Below are positions 1 through 8,198 of a stretch of DNA of 64,000 bases, one piece after another; the stretch's first letter is position 1; each line of letters starts with the position of its first letter. The notes below the pieces were generated by a model. The model was not told where the DNA came from. It searched no databases and saw only the letters and a list, made by a program, of their open reading frames with translations. Both the position numbers and the translations under genes were made by a program. Location: NCBI GenBank assembly GCA_019359495.1, contig JAHHHF010000086.1, forward strand, positions 53,076 through 117,075, given 5' to 3'. Source of the stretch: Goleter apudmare HA4340-LM2 (GTDB lineage Bacteria > Cyanobacteriota > Cyanobacteriia > Cyanobacteriales > Nostocaceae).

Positions 1-139
1 AAGGAAAAACATTGGCAGGGAAGTTGCGGGGATTGGTATTTCCCGACCAGAGAATTGCAGGAAAATCAATCAAATTGGCTAGTTGTTGGCGACGCTCTTG
101 TAAGGTATTAACTAGAGCAGAGGAGAGATTGATTAGCAT
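1..139 (-). CDS. Xaa-Pro aminopeptidase (aminopeptidase P), N-terminal fragment
   Basis: The reverse strand opens with ATG at 139 and stays open to the window edge, giving 46 codons beginning MLINLSSALVNTLQERR and containing ILWSGNTNPRNFPANVFP. This matches the start of cyanobacterial M24B aminopeptidase P proteins, whose N-terminal domain precedes the metal-binding pita-bread domain. The enzyme removes an N-terminal residue in front of proline. The catalytic domain lies outside the window, so the call rests on the N-terminal segment only. Confidence 0.6.
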   Translation of the reverse strand, partial: MLINLSSALVNTLQERRQQLANLIDFPAILWSGNTNPRNFPANVFP

Positions 140-282
140 ATTACAGCAGGATTAAAGAATTATGAACTTGCTTGATAAAATTCTTGTAACCATTAAGGAA
201 ATAACTTAGAGGCAAGCATTGCTAATAATGTGTCATTTTGCTAAAACAAAGGTAAAAGTATTAACGATTGAGCTTAAAGAAT

Positions 283-540
283 ATGTACATACAAATTAAA
301 CCAGAACTAGAGCAATTTATCCAAGCACAGCTTGCAAGTGGTAGATTTGCTAGTGCAAATGATGTCATAAATGAAGCATTTAAACTTCTACAAGAAAGAG
401 AACAGCGAATTGGAGTATTATGCCAAAAAATTGCTGTAGGAATTGAACAAATTGTCAAGGGAAAAGTCACTGACGGCGAAATTGTATTTGCAAGATTACA
501 AGAAAAAATTCGTCAAATTGCAGAGGAATCTTCTGAATGA
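283..540 (+). CDS. ParD/CopG-like antitoxin of a type II toxin-antitoxin pair
   Basis: This is a small charged protein of 85 residues (MYIQIKPELEQFIQAQ...). A short beta-strand is followed by helices with the pattern ELEQFIQAQLASGRF-ASANDVINEAF, the usual ribbon-helix-helix plus 'G.y.s.seVi.eal.lL' signature of ParD-type antitoxins. I chose ATG at 283; a TTG lies 15 nt upstream in frame. The stop overlaps the start of the next frame by ATGA (537-540), the standard translational coupling of antitoxin and toxin. It should neutralise the ParE-like toxin and repress the pair. The toxin is broken by a stop codon, so this antitoxin may now be an orphan. Confidence 0.7.
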   Translation: MYIQIKPELEQFIQAQLASGRFASANDVINEAFKLLQEREQRIGVLCQKIAVGIEQIVKGKVTDGEIVFARLQEKIRQIAEESSE

Positions 541-842
541 GCAATTATTCACTTTCCGATGCAGCAATTCAAGATTTAGATGAAATTTGTGAATATATTG
601 TCAGCGTTAACCCAAAAGCAGCCAGTAAGCTTTTTGATGACATTCGCCAGAAGTGTAAATAAGTAGCTAGTTTTCCTAATATGGGTAAGAGTTACGGAAA
701 GCTTGTCACAAATCTACGCGGTTTTTTTGTAGATGATTACATTATATTTTACTATCCTAGACAAGACGGAATTACTGTTACTCGCATTATTAGTGGTTAT
801 CGAGATTTAGAATCTTTGTTTTCAGATATAGATGATGAATGA
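537..842 (+). pseudogene. ParE/RelE-like toxin interrupted by one in-frame stop
   Basis: Starting at the ATG that overlaps the antitoxin stop, the frame reads MSNYSLSDAAIQDLDEICEY and runs to a TAA at 660-662. The same frame then continues without further stops as VASFPNMGKSYGKLV, GFFVDDYIIFYYPR and VTRIISGYRDLESLF to TGA at 840-842. The two halves together have the length (about 101 codons) and motifs of a ParE toxin, including the C-terminal 'R.isG.RDLe.LF'. A single substitution, probably CAA (Gln) to TAA, explains the break; there is no frameshift. A sequencing error or stop readthrough are the alternatives. Confidence 0.75.
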
Positions 843-849
843 AACCAGT

Positions 850-876
850 GTTGGGTTTTACTGCGTTGCACCCAAC
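850..876. repeat. Small hairpin repeat (GTTGGGT...ACCCAAC)
   Basis: A 7-bp inverted repeat (850-856 with 870-876) lies just after the toxin remnant. The sequence between and around the arms ('ttttactgcgttgc') resembles a short repeat common downstream of cyanobacterial genes. It may terminate transcription. There is no T-run, so the terminator role is uncertain. Confidence 0.4.
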
Positions 877-960
877 CTACAAAACTATTTGCCAATCGCT
901 AACTTGCATAATTTTTGAGTGCAGCCACGATAAGTATATAAAACTGGGAATTAGGGTGAT

Positions 961-1779
961 ATGGGACAAATCATTACTCAGGTGGATGCTTTCACCAATA
1001 GACCGTTCGCAGGAAACCCGGCGGCTGTTTGTGTTCTGCTGACTACCCAAGGCGATGCCTACGGCGGGCTATGCCAACGCTGGATGCAGAACATAGCGCA
1101 GGAGATGAATTTATCGGAGACGGCTTTTCTAGTTAGACAGGATGATGGGTTTAATCTGCGTTGGTTTACGCCGACGGTGGAAGTACCGCTTTGTGGTCAT
1201 GCTACTCTAGCTAGTGCCCATGTGCTATGGTCAGAAGGGCATCTTTCAGTTGATGAAGCGGCGCGTTTCTATACTAAAAGTGGGGTGCTGACTGCTAAGA
1301 AGCAAGGTGATTGGATTGAGTTAGATTTTCCGGTGAATCGCTCGCAAGCTACAGTTGCGCCTCTTGAACTCAGAGAAGCTTTGCGTGTACCTTACAAATC
1401 TGTTTATCAGAATTCCTTGGGCTATCTGGTGGAATTGGAATCAGAGGAATTGGTACGAGAGTTACAGCCTAACTTCCAATTATTGAAAACGTTGCCTATG
1501 GCTGATGTAATCGTCACCAGTGCTGCCAATTCTGATTCTCCTTACGATTTCGTTTCGCGGTTCTTTGCACCAGGATTAGGCATTAACGAAGACCCAGTTA
1601 CAGGAGCGGCTCACTGTTGTTTAGCTCCCTTCTGGCGCGATCGCCTACACAAAGATCAATTTTTAGCTTATCAAGCCTCTAGCCGTGGTGGCGTAGTGAA
1701 GATTTACTACGACGGTGGCGATCGCGTTTTTCTCTCGGGACAAGCGGTGACTGTTTTACGGGGAGAGTTGATTAATTAG
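961..1779 (+). CDS. PhzF family isomerase-like protein
   Basis: This 272-residue protein starts at ATG 961 with MGQIITQVDAFTNRPFAGNPAAVC, the hallmark of the PhzF/DapF-fold family, which includes phenazine isomerase and many uncharacterised epimerase-like enzymes. Other family segments are the NLSETAFL loop with its catalytic-region Glu, the PTVEVPLCGHATLASAH loop, and the C-terminal FFAPGLGINEDPVTGAAHCCLAPFW segment. The substrate is unknown; PhzF-like proteins in cyanobacteria are not tied to phenazine synthesis. Residues about 31-40 (GDAYGGLCQR) appear to be encoded by a short dispersed repeat inserted in frame, and other family members, as I recall them, lack this segment. Confidence 0.8.
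   Translation: MGQIITQVDAFTNRPFAGNPAAVCVLLTTQGDAYGGLCQRWMQNIAQEMNLSETAFLVRQDDGFNLRWFTPTVEVPLCGHATLASAHVLWSEGHLSVDEAARFYTKSGVLTAKKQGDWIELDFPVNRSQATVAPLELREALRVPYKSVYQNSLGYLVELESEELVRELQPNFQLLKTLPMADVIVTSAANSDSPYDFVSRFFAPGLGINEDPVTGAAHCCLAPFWRDRLHKDQFLAYQASSRGGVVKIYYDGGDRVFLSGQAVTVLRGELIN
1051..1080 (+). repeat. Short dispersed repeat inserted in frame in the phzF-like gene
   Basis: About 30 bases (starting ggcgatgcctacggcgg) resemble a GC-rich Nostoc dispersed repeat and encode GDAYGGLCQR. Removing them would restore a typical junction between the second strand and WMQNIAQEMNLSETAF. The length is a multiple of three, so the frame is kept. Confidence 0.45.
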
Positions 1780-1892
1780 TTGTTTGTAGTTTGGTAGAGA
1801 TGTTGCAATGCAACTTCTGTCAAAAATTATTAGTGATTTCTACCCTATCTTTCCATGCCCAATACTTCGACTACGCTCAGTACAAGTGCCCC

Positions 1893-2348
1893 ATGCCCCA
1901 AAACATCACATCTTGCGACTGGCCAATTGAGCAATTACCTGGATTGAGCCAAGAAGAAATATCCCAACTGCAAAGTGGTGGGATAAAAACTACAAAAGCG
2001 CTAGTTCAACAAGGCAAAACGCCAGATAAGAGGCTAGCTTTAGCCAGTAAATTACAGATTAATCTTCAATATGTCAATAAATGGGTGGCGCTAGCTGATT
2101 TAGCACGTATTCCCAGTGTGGGAACGCAATATAGCGGTTTATTATTACATGCAGGTATTGCTTCGGTGGCGCAGTTGGCGCAAACTCCCACTCACAGATT
2201 GCATCAACAAATTATGCGGTTGCAGGTAGCCACAATGCAGCGACGAGATTTGTGTCCGGCGATCGAGCTAGTACAACAGTGGTTTCAACAAGCGAGAACA
2301 GTGCTGAGTGCTGAGTCAAGGGTCAAGGGTCAAGAGTCCAAATTTTGA
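1893..2348 (+). CDS. DUF4332 (helix-hairpin-helix) protein
   Basis: The 151-residue product from ATG 1893 (MPQNITSCDWPIEQLPGLSQ) has two helix-hairpin-helix-like segments: LPGLSQEEISQLQSGGIKTTKAL near the N terminus, and ARIPSVGTQYSGLLLHAGIASVAQLAQ in the middle. This is the DUF4332 pattern. Such folds often bind nucleic acid, but no function is established. The frame is open back to 1791, but that extra stretch reads like repeat sequence ('cgactacgctcagtac'), so I chose the internal ATG. The last dozen residues (SAESRVKGQESKF) also come from low-complexity repeats and are probably not conserved. Confidence 0.65.
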   Translation: MPQNITSCDWPIEQLPGLSQEEISQLQSGGIKTTKALVQQGKTPDKRLALASKLQINLQYVNKWVALADLARIPSVGTQYSGLLLHAGIASVAQLAQTPTHRLHQQIMRLQVATMQRRDLCPAIELVQQWFQQARTVLSAESRVKGQESKF

Positions 2349-2375
2349 ATTTTGAATTGATTCGTGCCCAATGCC

Positions 2376-2990
2376 CTAATCCTTAGCTAATACACCATTG
2401 AGGAAAATATCAGCGAGTCCTTCTGCCATTTGCTGCATTTCTTGGGGGCTAGCATCGGGTTCCATGACGGTTTTGTCTGAAAACCCGGCGACGGCAAACA
2501 TTCCCAAAAACACCTTGGCGACAAGTTTGGCATCCATCTGGCGATAGATACCTTTATCCATTGCGGTTTGAAAGAAAGCTTCTGCGACATCAGTCATCTT
2601 AGTGATGACTTCTAACTGGATGCGATCGCGCAAATCTGGATGAAATTGCACCTCCATAAAACAAACTCGCATCATTTCGGCATTTTTTTGCAAGTTCCAC
2701 ATCCGGCGGCGCATTACTTGAGCTACAGCCTTATAACTCCCCATTTCACTCAATTCCGTGAGCAAATCTGTGAGAATCTCTACCCAGCCACTAGTTGCCA
2801 CCTCCACCAAAATGGCTTTTTTATTGGGAAAATGACGAAATAGAGTACCCTCCGCAACACCTGCTGCTTGTGCTAAGTCACGGGTGGTAGTACCATCAAA
2901 ACCCTGAGCAGCAAACAATCGTTGTGCCGCACTCAGAATGCGGGTACGTGTTTGTGCTTCTGAAGGTGGAGGAGAACTAAAAACTCGCAT
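2376..2990 (-). CDS. TetR family transcriptional regulator
   Basis: This 204-residue protein starts at ATG 2990 (MRVFSSPPPSEAQTRTRILSAAQ). A TTG five codons upstream is possible but less likely. Residues about 12-60 form the TetR DNA-binding domain: AAQRLFAAQGFDGTTTRDLAQAAGVAEGTLFRHFPNKKAIL. The rest is a helical ligand-binding and dimerisation domain with no recognisable ligand signature. It is divergent from the M16 peptidase pair that starts at 3141, so it may control that pair, itself, or both. The spacer of about 150 nt has no obvious palindromic operator that I could fix. Confidence 0.85.
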   Translation of the reverse strand: MRVFSSPPPSEAQTRTRILSAAQRLFAAQGFDGTTTRDLAQAAGVAEGTLFRHFPNKKAILVEVATSGWVEILTDLLTELSEMGSYKAVAQVMRRRMWNLQKNAEMMRVCFMEVQFHPDLRDRIQLEVITKMTDVAEAFFQTAMDKGIYRQMDAKLVAKVFLGMFAVAGFSDKTVMEPDASPQEMQQMAEGLADIFLNGVLAKD

Positions 2991-3140
2991 AGTAATTATT
3001 GCCAAATCTCCGGAACACGGCTTGTAGCATTATTGTCTAACGTCCAGTACAAAAAGCACGGAAAGCTTAATACAAGATTAACGCCTGATCCCTAATAGTC
3101 TGTCTCTCAGGTCGTATAACTTTACTTCAACTGTCTTTAT

Positions 3141-4760
3141 ATGAATCAGCCCAATCGCTTTTACACTATCCTAGATTGGTCAACCCAAGTATCTGTCACA
3201 ATGCATCGGCTATTAGTCACTTTGTTCGCTTTGATCATGCTTTGGTGGGGGTTGCTACCAGAAGTTGCTTTAGCTCAAACTCCTACAGCACCTCCTACCC
3301 CAAGAACCCAAAAACCAGTTCCGAGTTCGATTCAGCCTTATTTGGATCGGGTGATTCAGCAGTTGACTGAGTTTCGCCTCGACAATGGTTTAAAGTTTAT
3401 TGTTTTAGAACGACATCAAGCGCCAGTGGTTTCTTTTCTGACTTATGCTGATGTCGGTGGTGTGGATGAGCCGGATGGACAAACTGGTGTAGCCCACTTT
3501 CTAGAGCATTTAGCTTTTAAAGGTACAACGCGCATTGGTACAACAGACTACAAAGCAGAAAAACCTCTACTAGAACGCTTAGAACAGTTGGATGCTGAAA
3601 TTAAAACAGCGAAAACCAACGGACAAAAAGCACAACTTGCCAAATTACAGGCGGAGTTTAAACAACTAGAGGCGCAAGCCGTAAAGCTAGTTAAGCAAAA
3701 CGAACTGGGGCAAATTGTTGAACAAGCTGGAGGTGTGGGTTTAAATGCCAATACTTCTACTGAAGCTACCCGTTATTTGTATAGCTTTCCGGCTAATAAG
3801 TTGGAACTGTGGATGTCGCTGGAATCAGATCGATTTTTAGATCCTGTGATTCGGCGTGAGTTTTATAAAGAAAAAGATGTGATTTTAGAAGAACGACGGA
3901 TGCGGGTGGAAAATTCTCCTATTGGAATGATGGTGGAGAAGTTCATCGATACTGCTTATAAAGTGCATCCTTACAGGCGTCCGGTGATTGGTTATGACGA
4001 AGATATCCGCAACTTAACGCCACAAGATGTCCAGAAGTTTTTTGAGACTTACTACGTACCGAGTAATTTAGCGATCGCTATTGTTGGCGATGTTAACCCG
4101 GCTGAGGTGAAAAAACTAGCACAAACTTACTTTGGACGCTATCCTGCTAAACCCAAGCCACAACAAAATCTCCCAGCAGAACCAAAGCAAACCCAAACGC
4201 GAGAAGTAACTTTACAGCTACCTTCCCAACCTTGGTATTTGGAAGGCTATCACCGTCCGGCACTCAACCATCCTGATCATGTGGTATACGAAATCATTGG
4301 TAGTTTACTCAGTGATGGACGGACATCAAGGCTGTATAAATCTTTGGTAGAACAGCAGCGTTTGGCACTCAATGCTCAAGGTTTCAGTGGCTTTCCTGGG
4401 GATAAATACCCAAATCTCATGTTATTTTATGCTCTGACTGCCCCTAACCATACAGTTGATGAGTTAGCGGCAACTTTGCGAAAGGAAATTGATAAACTTA
4501 CAACTGAGCCTGTGACTGAGACTGAGTTACAGCGCGTGAAAACTCAGGCGAGGGCGGGTTTATTGCGTACTCTCAATTCCAATATGGGCATGGCGCAGCA
4601 ATTGTTGGAATATGAGATTAAAACTGGCTCTTGGCGGAATTTGTTTCAGCAGTTAGATCAAATTGCGGCGGTGACTCCGGCGGATGTTCAGCGAGTGGCG
4701 AAGGCGACGTTTACGTCTGAGAATCGCACGATTGGTAAGCTGTTGTCGAAACAGGGGTAA
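3141..4760 (+). CDS. M16 family zinc peptidase, secreted, catalytic partner
   Basis: The 539-residue protein has a hydrophobic signal segment (LLVTLFALIMLWWGLLPEVALAQ). An ATG at 3201 would place this segment nearer the N terminus and is a real alternative start. The inverted zinc motif HFLEH lies in GVAHFLEHLAFKGT, and the distal Glu region in NTSTEATRY. The insertion after HFLEH (LLERLEQLDAEIKTAK...) is charged and probably coiled coil. The second half carries the non-catalytic M16 domain. It probably degrades peptides in the periplasm or at the outer membrane. It lies 26 nt before a second M16 gene that lacks the metal motif, so the two products probably form an active/inactive pair, as in mitochondrial processing peptidase. 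Confidence 0.88.
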   Translation: MNQPNRFYTILDWSTQVSVTMHRLLVTLFALIMLWWGLLPEVALAQTPTAPPTPRTQKPVPSSIQPYLDRVIQQLTEFRLDNGLKFIVLERHQAPVVSFLTYADVGGVDEPDGQTGVAHFLEHLAFKGTTRIGTTDYKAEKPLLERLEQLDAEIKTAKTNGQKAQLAKLQAEFKQLEAQAVKLVKQNELGQIVEQAGGVGLNANTSTEATRYLYSFPANKLELWMSLESDRFLDPVIRREFYKEKDVILEERRMRVENSPIGMMVEKFIDTAYKVHPYRRPVIGYDEDIRNLTPQDVQKFFETYYVPSNLAIAIVGDVNPAEVKKLAQTYFGRYPAKPKPQQNLPAEPKQTQTREVTLQLPSQPWYLEGYHRPALNHPDHVVYEIIGSLLSDGRTSRLYKSLVEQQRLALNAQGFSGFPGDKYPNLMLFYALTAPNHTVDELAATLRKEIDKLTTEPVTETELQRVKTQARAGLLRTLNSNMGMAQQLLEYEIKTGSWRNLFQQLDQIAAVTPADVQRVAKATFTSENRTIGKLLSKQG

Positions 4761-4786
4761 GAGAATTAACCGCAGAGGAAGAGAGT

Positions 4787-6304
4787 ATGCAGAGGTATAT
4801 GGTGAAGGGTAGAAGGCAGATGAAGTGGAAAATTCAAGATGGTAAGAGGTTGGTTTATGCTTTGGTGGGTGCTTTTGCCTTTTTGCTTTTGACTTTTAAC
4901 TTTTCTGGGGTGGCGACGGCGGCGGCGAAGCATTACACGGAGTTGCAGTTTGCACCTTTACCGGAAATTAAGATACCTAAGTATGAGCGGTTTGTGCTGC
5001 AAAATGGCTTGGTTGTCTATTTGATGGAGGAGCATGAGTTACCTTTGGTGAGTGGTACGGCGTTGGTGCGGACTGGAAGCCGTTTGGAACCACCAGAGAA
5101 GGTTGGGTTGGCTGGTTTTACCGGTGCGGTGATGCGGACTGGTGGAACTAAGCAGCATTCTCCTGATCAAATCAACGAGATGTTGGAGCAACGAGCGGCG
5201 GCGGTGGAAACTAGTATTGGTGAAGCTACTGGTAGTGCTAGTTTTCAATCCCTCAGTGAAGATTTAGAAACGGTGTTTGGGCTGTTTGCTGAGGTGTTAC
5301 GTGAGCCGATATTTGCTCAAGAAAAGTTAGATTTGGCTAAAACCCAGGCTAAGGGCGGAATTGCTCGCCGGAATGATGATCCAGATGATATTGCTAGTCG
5401 GGAATTTCGTAAACTAATTTATGGACAGGATAGTCCTTATGCGCGGACTACGGAATATGCCACAGTAGATCAGGTTAATCGGCAAGACTTGCTCAAGTTT
5501 TATGGGCAGTATTTTCATCCCAATAATCTAATTTTAGGGATTGTGGGGGATTTTGACTCAAAGAAAATGCGATCGCTCATCCAAGCTAAGTTCGGCGACT
5601 GGAAGCGTAACCTCAGAATTTCTAAATCTCCTCTACCAGAGGTATCAACCGCTAATGCAGGTGGGGTGTTCTTTGTCAATCAGCCACAGCTAACTCAAAG
5701 TAGTATTCTGATTGGACATCTAGGCGGAAGGTTCGACAGTCCAGATTATGCGCCCTTGGATGTGTTGAATGGGGTGTTAAATGGCTTTGGTGGACGCTTA
5801 TTTAATGAAGTGCGATCGCGTCAAGGTTTAGCTTACTCTGTATATGGTTACTGGAGTCCCCGTTTCGATTATCCAGGGATGTTCATTGCTGGGGGACAAA
5901 CCCGCTCTGATGCTAGCGTGCAGTTTGTCAAAGCCTTGCAAAGTGAAATCAAACGTATCCAAGCGCAACCTGTGACAGCTAAAGAACTGGCTTTTGCTAA
6001 AGATTCTACTCTCAACTCTTTTGTATTCAACTTTCAAGACCCCAGCCAAACGTTGTCACGCTTGATGCGCTACGAATACTACGGTTATCCGGCTGATTTC
6101 CTCTTCCGTTATCAAAAAGCTGTAGCCGCAACGACAGCAGCTGATGTACAGCGAGTAGCAAAGCAATACCTCAAACCAGAAAATTTAGTAACTTTGGTTG
6201 TGGGGAATCAAACTGCTATTAAACCACCATTGACACGGCTAGCAGCGAAGGTGACACCAATAGATGTGACAATTCCTGCTGCGCTACCACAAGCGACGAA
6301 TTAG
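4787..6304 (+). CDS. M16 family peptidase-like protein, zinc motif absent
   Basis: The 505-residue protein has a signal segment (LVYALVGAFAFLLLTFNFSGVATAAA). I keep ATG 4787, which is preceded by a purine-rich stretch (gaggaagagag); ATG 4820 would give a more usual signal peptide. At the place of HxxEH the protein reads GLAGFTGAVMRTGGTKQHS, so the zinc ligands are missing, although the M16 fold is retained (GIVGDFD, GRLFNEVRSRQGLAYSVYG). It probably partners the upstream catalytic M16 protein and helps hold substrate. The 26-nt spacing supports one transcript. A hairpin follows at 6324. Confidence 0.85.
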   Translation: MQRYMVKGRRQMKWKIQDGKRLVYALVGAFAFLLLTFNFSGVATAAAKHYTELQFAPLPEIKIPKYERFVLQNGLVVYLMEEHELPLVSGTALVRTGSRLEPPEKVGLAGFTGAVMRTGGTKQHSPDQINEMLEQRAAAVETSIGEATGSASFQSLSEDLETVFGLFAEVLREPIFAQEKLDLAKTQAKGGIARRNDDPDDIASREFRKLIYGQDSPYARTTEYATVDQVNRQDLLKFYGQYFHPNNLILGIVGDFDSKKMRSLIQAKFGDWKRNLRISKSPLPEVSTANAGGVFFVNQPQLTQSSILIGHLGGRFDSPDYAPLDVLNGVLNGFGGRLFNEVRSRQGLAYSVYGYWSPRFDYPGMFIAGGQTRSDASVQFVKALQSEIKRIQAQPVTAKELAFAKDSTLNSFVFNFQDPSQTLSRLMRYEYYGYPADFLFRYQKAVAATTAADVQRVAKQYLKPENLVTLVVGNQTAIKPPLTRLAAKVTPIDVTIPAALPQATN

Positions 6305-6323
6305 TTACTCAAAATATAGCATC

Positions 6324-6357
6324 AGAACCCCGAATTCTTTTAGGGAATCGGGGTTCT
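6324..6357 (+). terminator. Hairpin after the M16 pair
   Basis: A 10-bp perfect stem (AGAACCCCGA with TCGGGGTTCT) has further pairing inside the loop, 20 nt after the stop. No clear T-run follows, so it could also be an mRNA 3' stabiliser. Confidence 0.6.
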
Positions 6358-6576
6358 TGCTATCTATAAATAGAGATTTGGTACATCACAGATTTATTCC
6401 TCAAACCCATCTCTTTTATAGACAAAATTCCTGCAATTATGTCTGATAAATCAGTATAAAAAGATTGACTTTCTCCTAGAGTCTTTCACAATAGAAGAGA
6501 GTAAATCTAACCTTTGAGGTTAATTTTATTTCTAGAGCGTAGGAATCGATATGCCACTATTTAAGGAGGCAAGCAA

Positions 6577-6837
6577 ATGGCAAGGATAACTATCTCCAAT
6601 CTTTCTCCTAATGACGATGAAAAGTTTATCCATGAAATTACTCTTGGGGAAACGATGAGAGTCTATGCTGGTAGAAGAACCAGAAGAAGAGATGCAAGGG
6701 CTGCCGCACAAGCACAAGTACAAGCTTCAGATGAAGAATTGCCAGTTTCATTTAGTGAGACGAATGCAACTCTTAATCAATGGATGGATAGACTAGATAC
6801 ACAAATTGGCGACTTACGACAGCAGCTAGGTCTTTAA
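6577..6837 (+). CDS. Small protein with a double-Gly-like (AG) leader, possible RiPP precursor
   Basis: This is an 86-residue product with a strong Shine-Dalgarno (AAGGAGG) 8 nt upstream. Its N terminus (MARITISNLSPNDDEKFIHEIT...MRVYAG) has the same layout as the divergent precursor at 9278 (MAKIIISELQYSDSESFLSDL...MVVYGG): a short strand, a DxExF helix, then V-Y-A/G-G. If cleaved after AG near residue 32, the remainder starts with an Arg-rich stretch (RRTRRRDARAAAQAQ) and ends in a helical, acidic region. That part is unlike the tandem precursors, so it may be a different peptide or a leader-bearing helper. It has its own terminator at 6874. I do not recognise the family. Confidence 0.5.
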   Translation: MARITISNLSPNDDEKFIHEITLGETMRVYAGRRTRRRDARAAAQAQVQASDEELPVSFSETNATLNQWMDRLDTQIGDLRQQLGL

Positions 6838-6873
6838 CATCGCTGTTTGACCAATTACAATATAATACTCATG

Positions 6874-6915
6874 AAAATCGTGTGTTTTGGGTTAATATTA
6901 GACGCACGATTTTTT
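6874..6915 (+). terminator. Rho-independent terminator
   Basis: The left arm AAAATCGTGTG pairs with CGCACGATTTT (two G-U pairs), and the right arm runs into six T residues. It lies about 37 nt after the small leader-bearing gene and isolates it from the precursor array. Confidence 0.75.
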
Positions 6916-7447
6916 ATTGGAAAAATGCAAAATAACTATCAATTCAAATATCTAGATTGATATATATAGAACTCATATTTGATTTTTGAAATACAGGTAG
7001 GGAAGGCAGCGTTGGTAAGAACACGGCAATGCCGTGCCCCTGCGAGAAATTTGTCTGCATCAGCGTTTTCATGAATTGGTATTAGGGATTGCGACCAACA
7101 GCGAAGCCACAGGTTAAGAACTAGCGTTGCTTTATGGCAAAGGTTAACACACCACCCGAAGATTGGGGTACGTTACGCTTTGCGATCGCACACCGTTGTT
7201 GTTCAAAAATCAAATACTAATCCTATAGATATTACTTTCGTTCAAAATATTTTTATAAACTCAGTTTTTGTATAAACATCTAGAAATTAAAACCAGACAT
7301 ATTTCATCTATTTATGTCTTGTAAATTGAGCTCTATGACTTGATTTTATTGAACAAAATAAATAAAAATTGAGTCAACGGTTAAGCAATAAATAACTTAA
7401 TCGCCTGCATTTTTTAGCAAAGACAACAATTGTTTTAGGAGTCAATC
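6916..7447. other. Spacer upstream of the precursor array, repeats and probable promoter
   Basis: No gene is seen. It contains a palindrome (cacggcaatgccgtg, near 7021-7035), dispersed repeat text, a HIP1 octamer and an AT-rich end. A weak promoter-like pair, TTGATT at 7340 and TAAAAA at 7363 with a 17-nt spacer, could serve the first precursor. No GTA-N8-TAC site was found here. Confidence 0.4.
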
Positions 7448-7690
7448 ATGGCATCTATTAATCTGAACAAATTAAATGCTGGTTCTGAATTGTTCCAAGA
7501 TTCTGAAAGCTTCCTCAATGAAATGAACAACGTCGAAACAGTCTCCGTTCATGGTGGTAATTACGGTTATTCTGATGCTACAGACGATGTTCTAGACTAC
7601 GGTTTAAAAGGATTTGAGTTTGGAGCTATCAGCTTTGGTATTGATGCAATTGGACACCTAGTTAAGTCCTTCAGCGATGTTAATTACTAA
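7448..7690 (+). CDS. RiPP precursor peptide copy 1
   Basis: This 80-residue peptide is preceded by AGGAG six or so bases before ATG. Residues 1-37 form a leader (MASINLNKLNAGSELFQDS..., helix ESFLNEMNNVETVSV) ending HGG, a double-Gly cleavage site for a C39 peptidase. The predicted 43-residue core begins NYGYSDATDDVLDYG and ends GHLVKSFSDVNY. It holds several Ser and Thr residues and many aromatics, and has no Cys. The core middle (GFEFGAISFGIDAIG) is hydrophobic and could be membrane-active. Downstream kinase, HopA1-like and exporter genes suggest modification and export. The leader is nearly identical in the next four genes, which indicates recent duplication. Confidence 0.8.
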   Translation: MASINLNKLNAGSELFQDSESFLNEMNNVETVSVHGGNYGYSDATDDVLDYGLKGFEFGAISFGIDAIGHLVKSFSDVNY

Positions 7691-7717
7691 GCTCTAGCAA
7701 ATAGCTGAGTGAACATT

Positions 7718-7778
7718 GAGCTAAATAGCTCTGGTGAAATTGTGGCATGAGCGATTAAGCAATAAATAACTTAATCGC
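7718..7778 (+). promoter_or_regulatory. Two conserved hairpins in the precursor spacers (first full copy)
   Basis: GAGCTA-AA-TAGCTC (7718-7731) and GCGATTAAG-N10-CTTAATCGC (7751-7778) are perfect inverted repeats. The second recurs at 8128-8155, 8502-8529 and 8873-8900, and with one G-U pair at 7378-7403. The stem is constant while the loop changes (CAATAAATAA, TTATCTATTT, TTATCTATTG), which suggests the structure matters, for example as attenuator, RNA-processing site or operator. There is no T-run, so a simple terminator is unlikely. Confidence 0.6.
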
Positions 7779-7821
7779 CTGCATTTTCTAGCAAAGACAA
7801 CAATTGTTTTAGGAGTCAATC

Positions 7822-8067
7822 ATGGCATCTATTAATCTGAACAAATTAAATGCTGGTTCTGAATTGTTCCAAGATTCTGAAAGCTTCCTCAATGAAATGA
7901 ACAACGTTGAAACCGTCTCCGTTAATGGTGGTTATGGTTACGGTTATTCTGATGCCACAGACGATGTTCTAGACTACGGTTTAAAAGGATTTGAGTTTGG
8001 AGCTATCACCTTTGGTGTTGATGCGATTGGACACCTAGTTAAGTCCTTCAGCGATGTTAAGTACTAA
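7822..8067 (+). CDS. RiPP precursor peptide copy 2
   Basis: An 81-residue paralogue 374 nt after copy 1, with the same ribosome-binding site and the same first 34 leader residues. The leader ends NGG at residue 37. The core starts YGYGYSDATDDVLDYG, one residue longer than copy 1, and ends KSFSDVKY. It differs from copy 1 mainly at the core start, at GAITFGVDAIG instead of GAISFGIDAIG, and at the last residues. No Cys is present. Confidence 0.8.
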   Translation: MASINLNKLNAGSELFQDSESFLNEMNNVETVSVNGGYGYGYSDATDDVLDYGLKGFEFGAITFGVDAIGHLVKSFSDVKY

Positions 8068-8198
8068 GCTCTAGCAAATAGCTGAGTGAACATTGAGCTA
8101 AATAGCTCTGGTGAAATTGTGGCATGAGCGATTAAGCAATAAATAACTTAATCGCCTGCATTTTCTAGCAAAGACAACAATTGTTTTAGGAGTCAATC

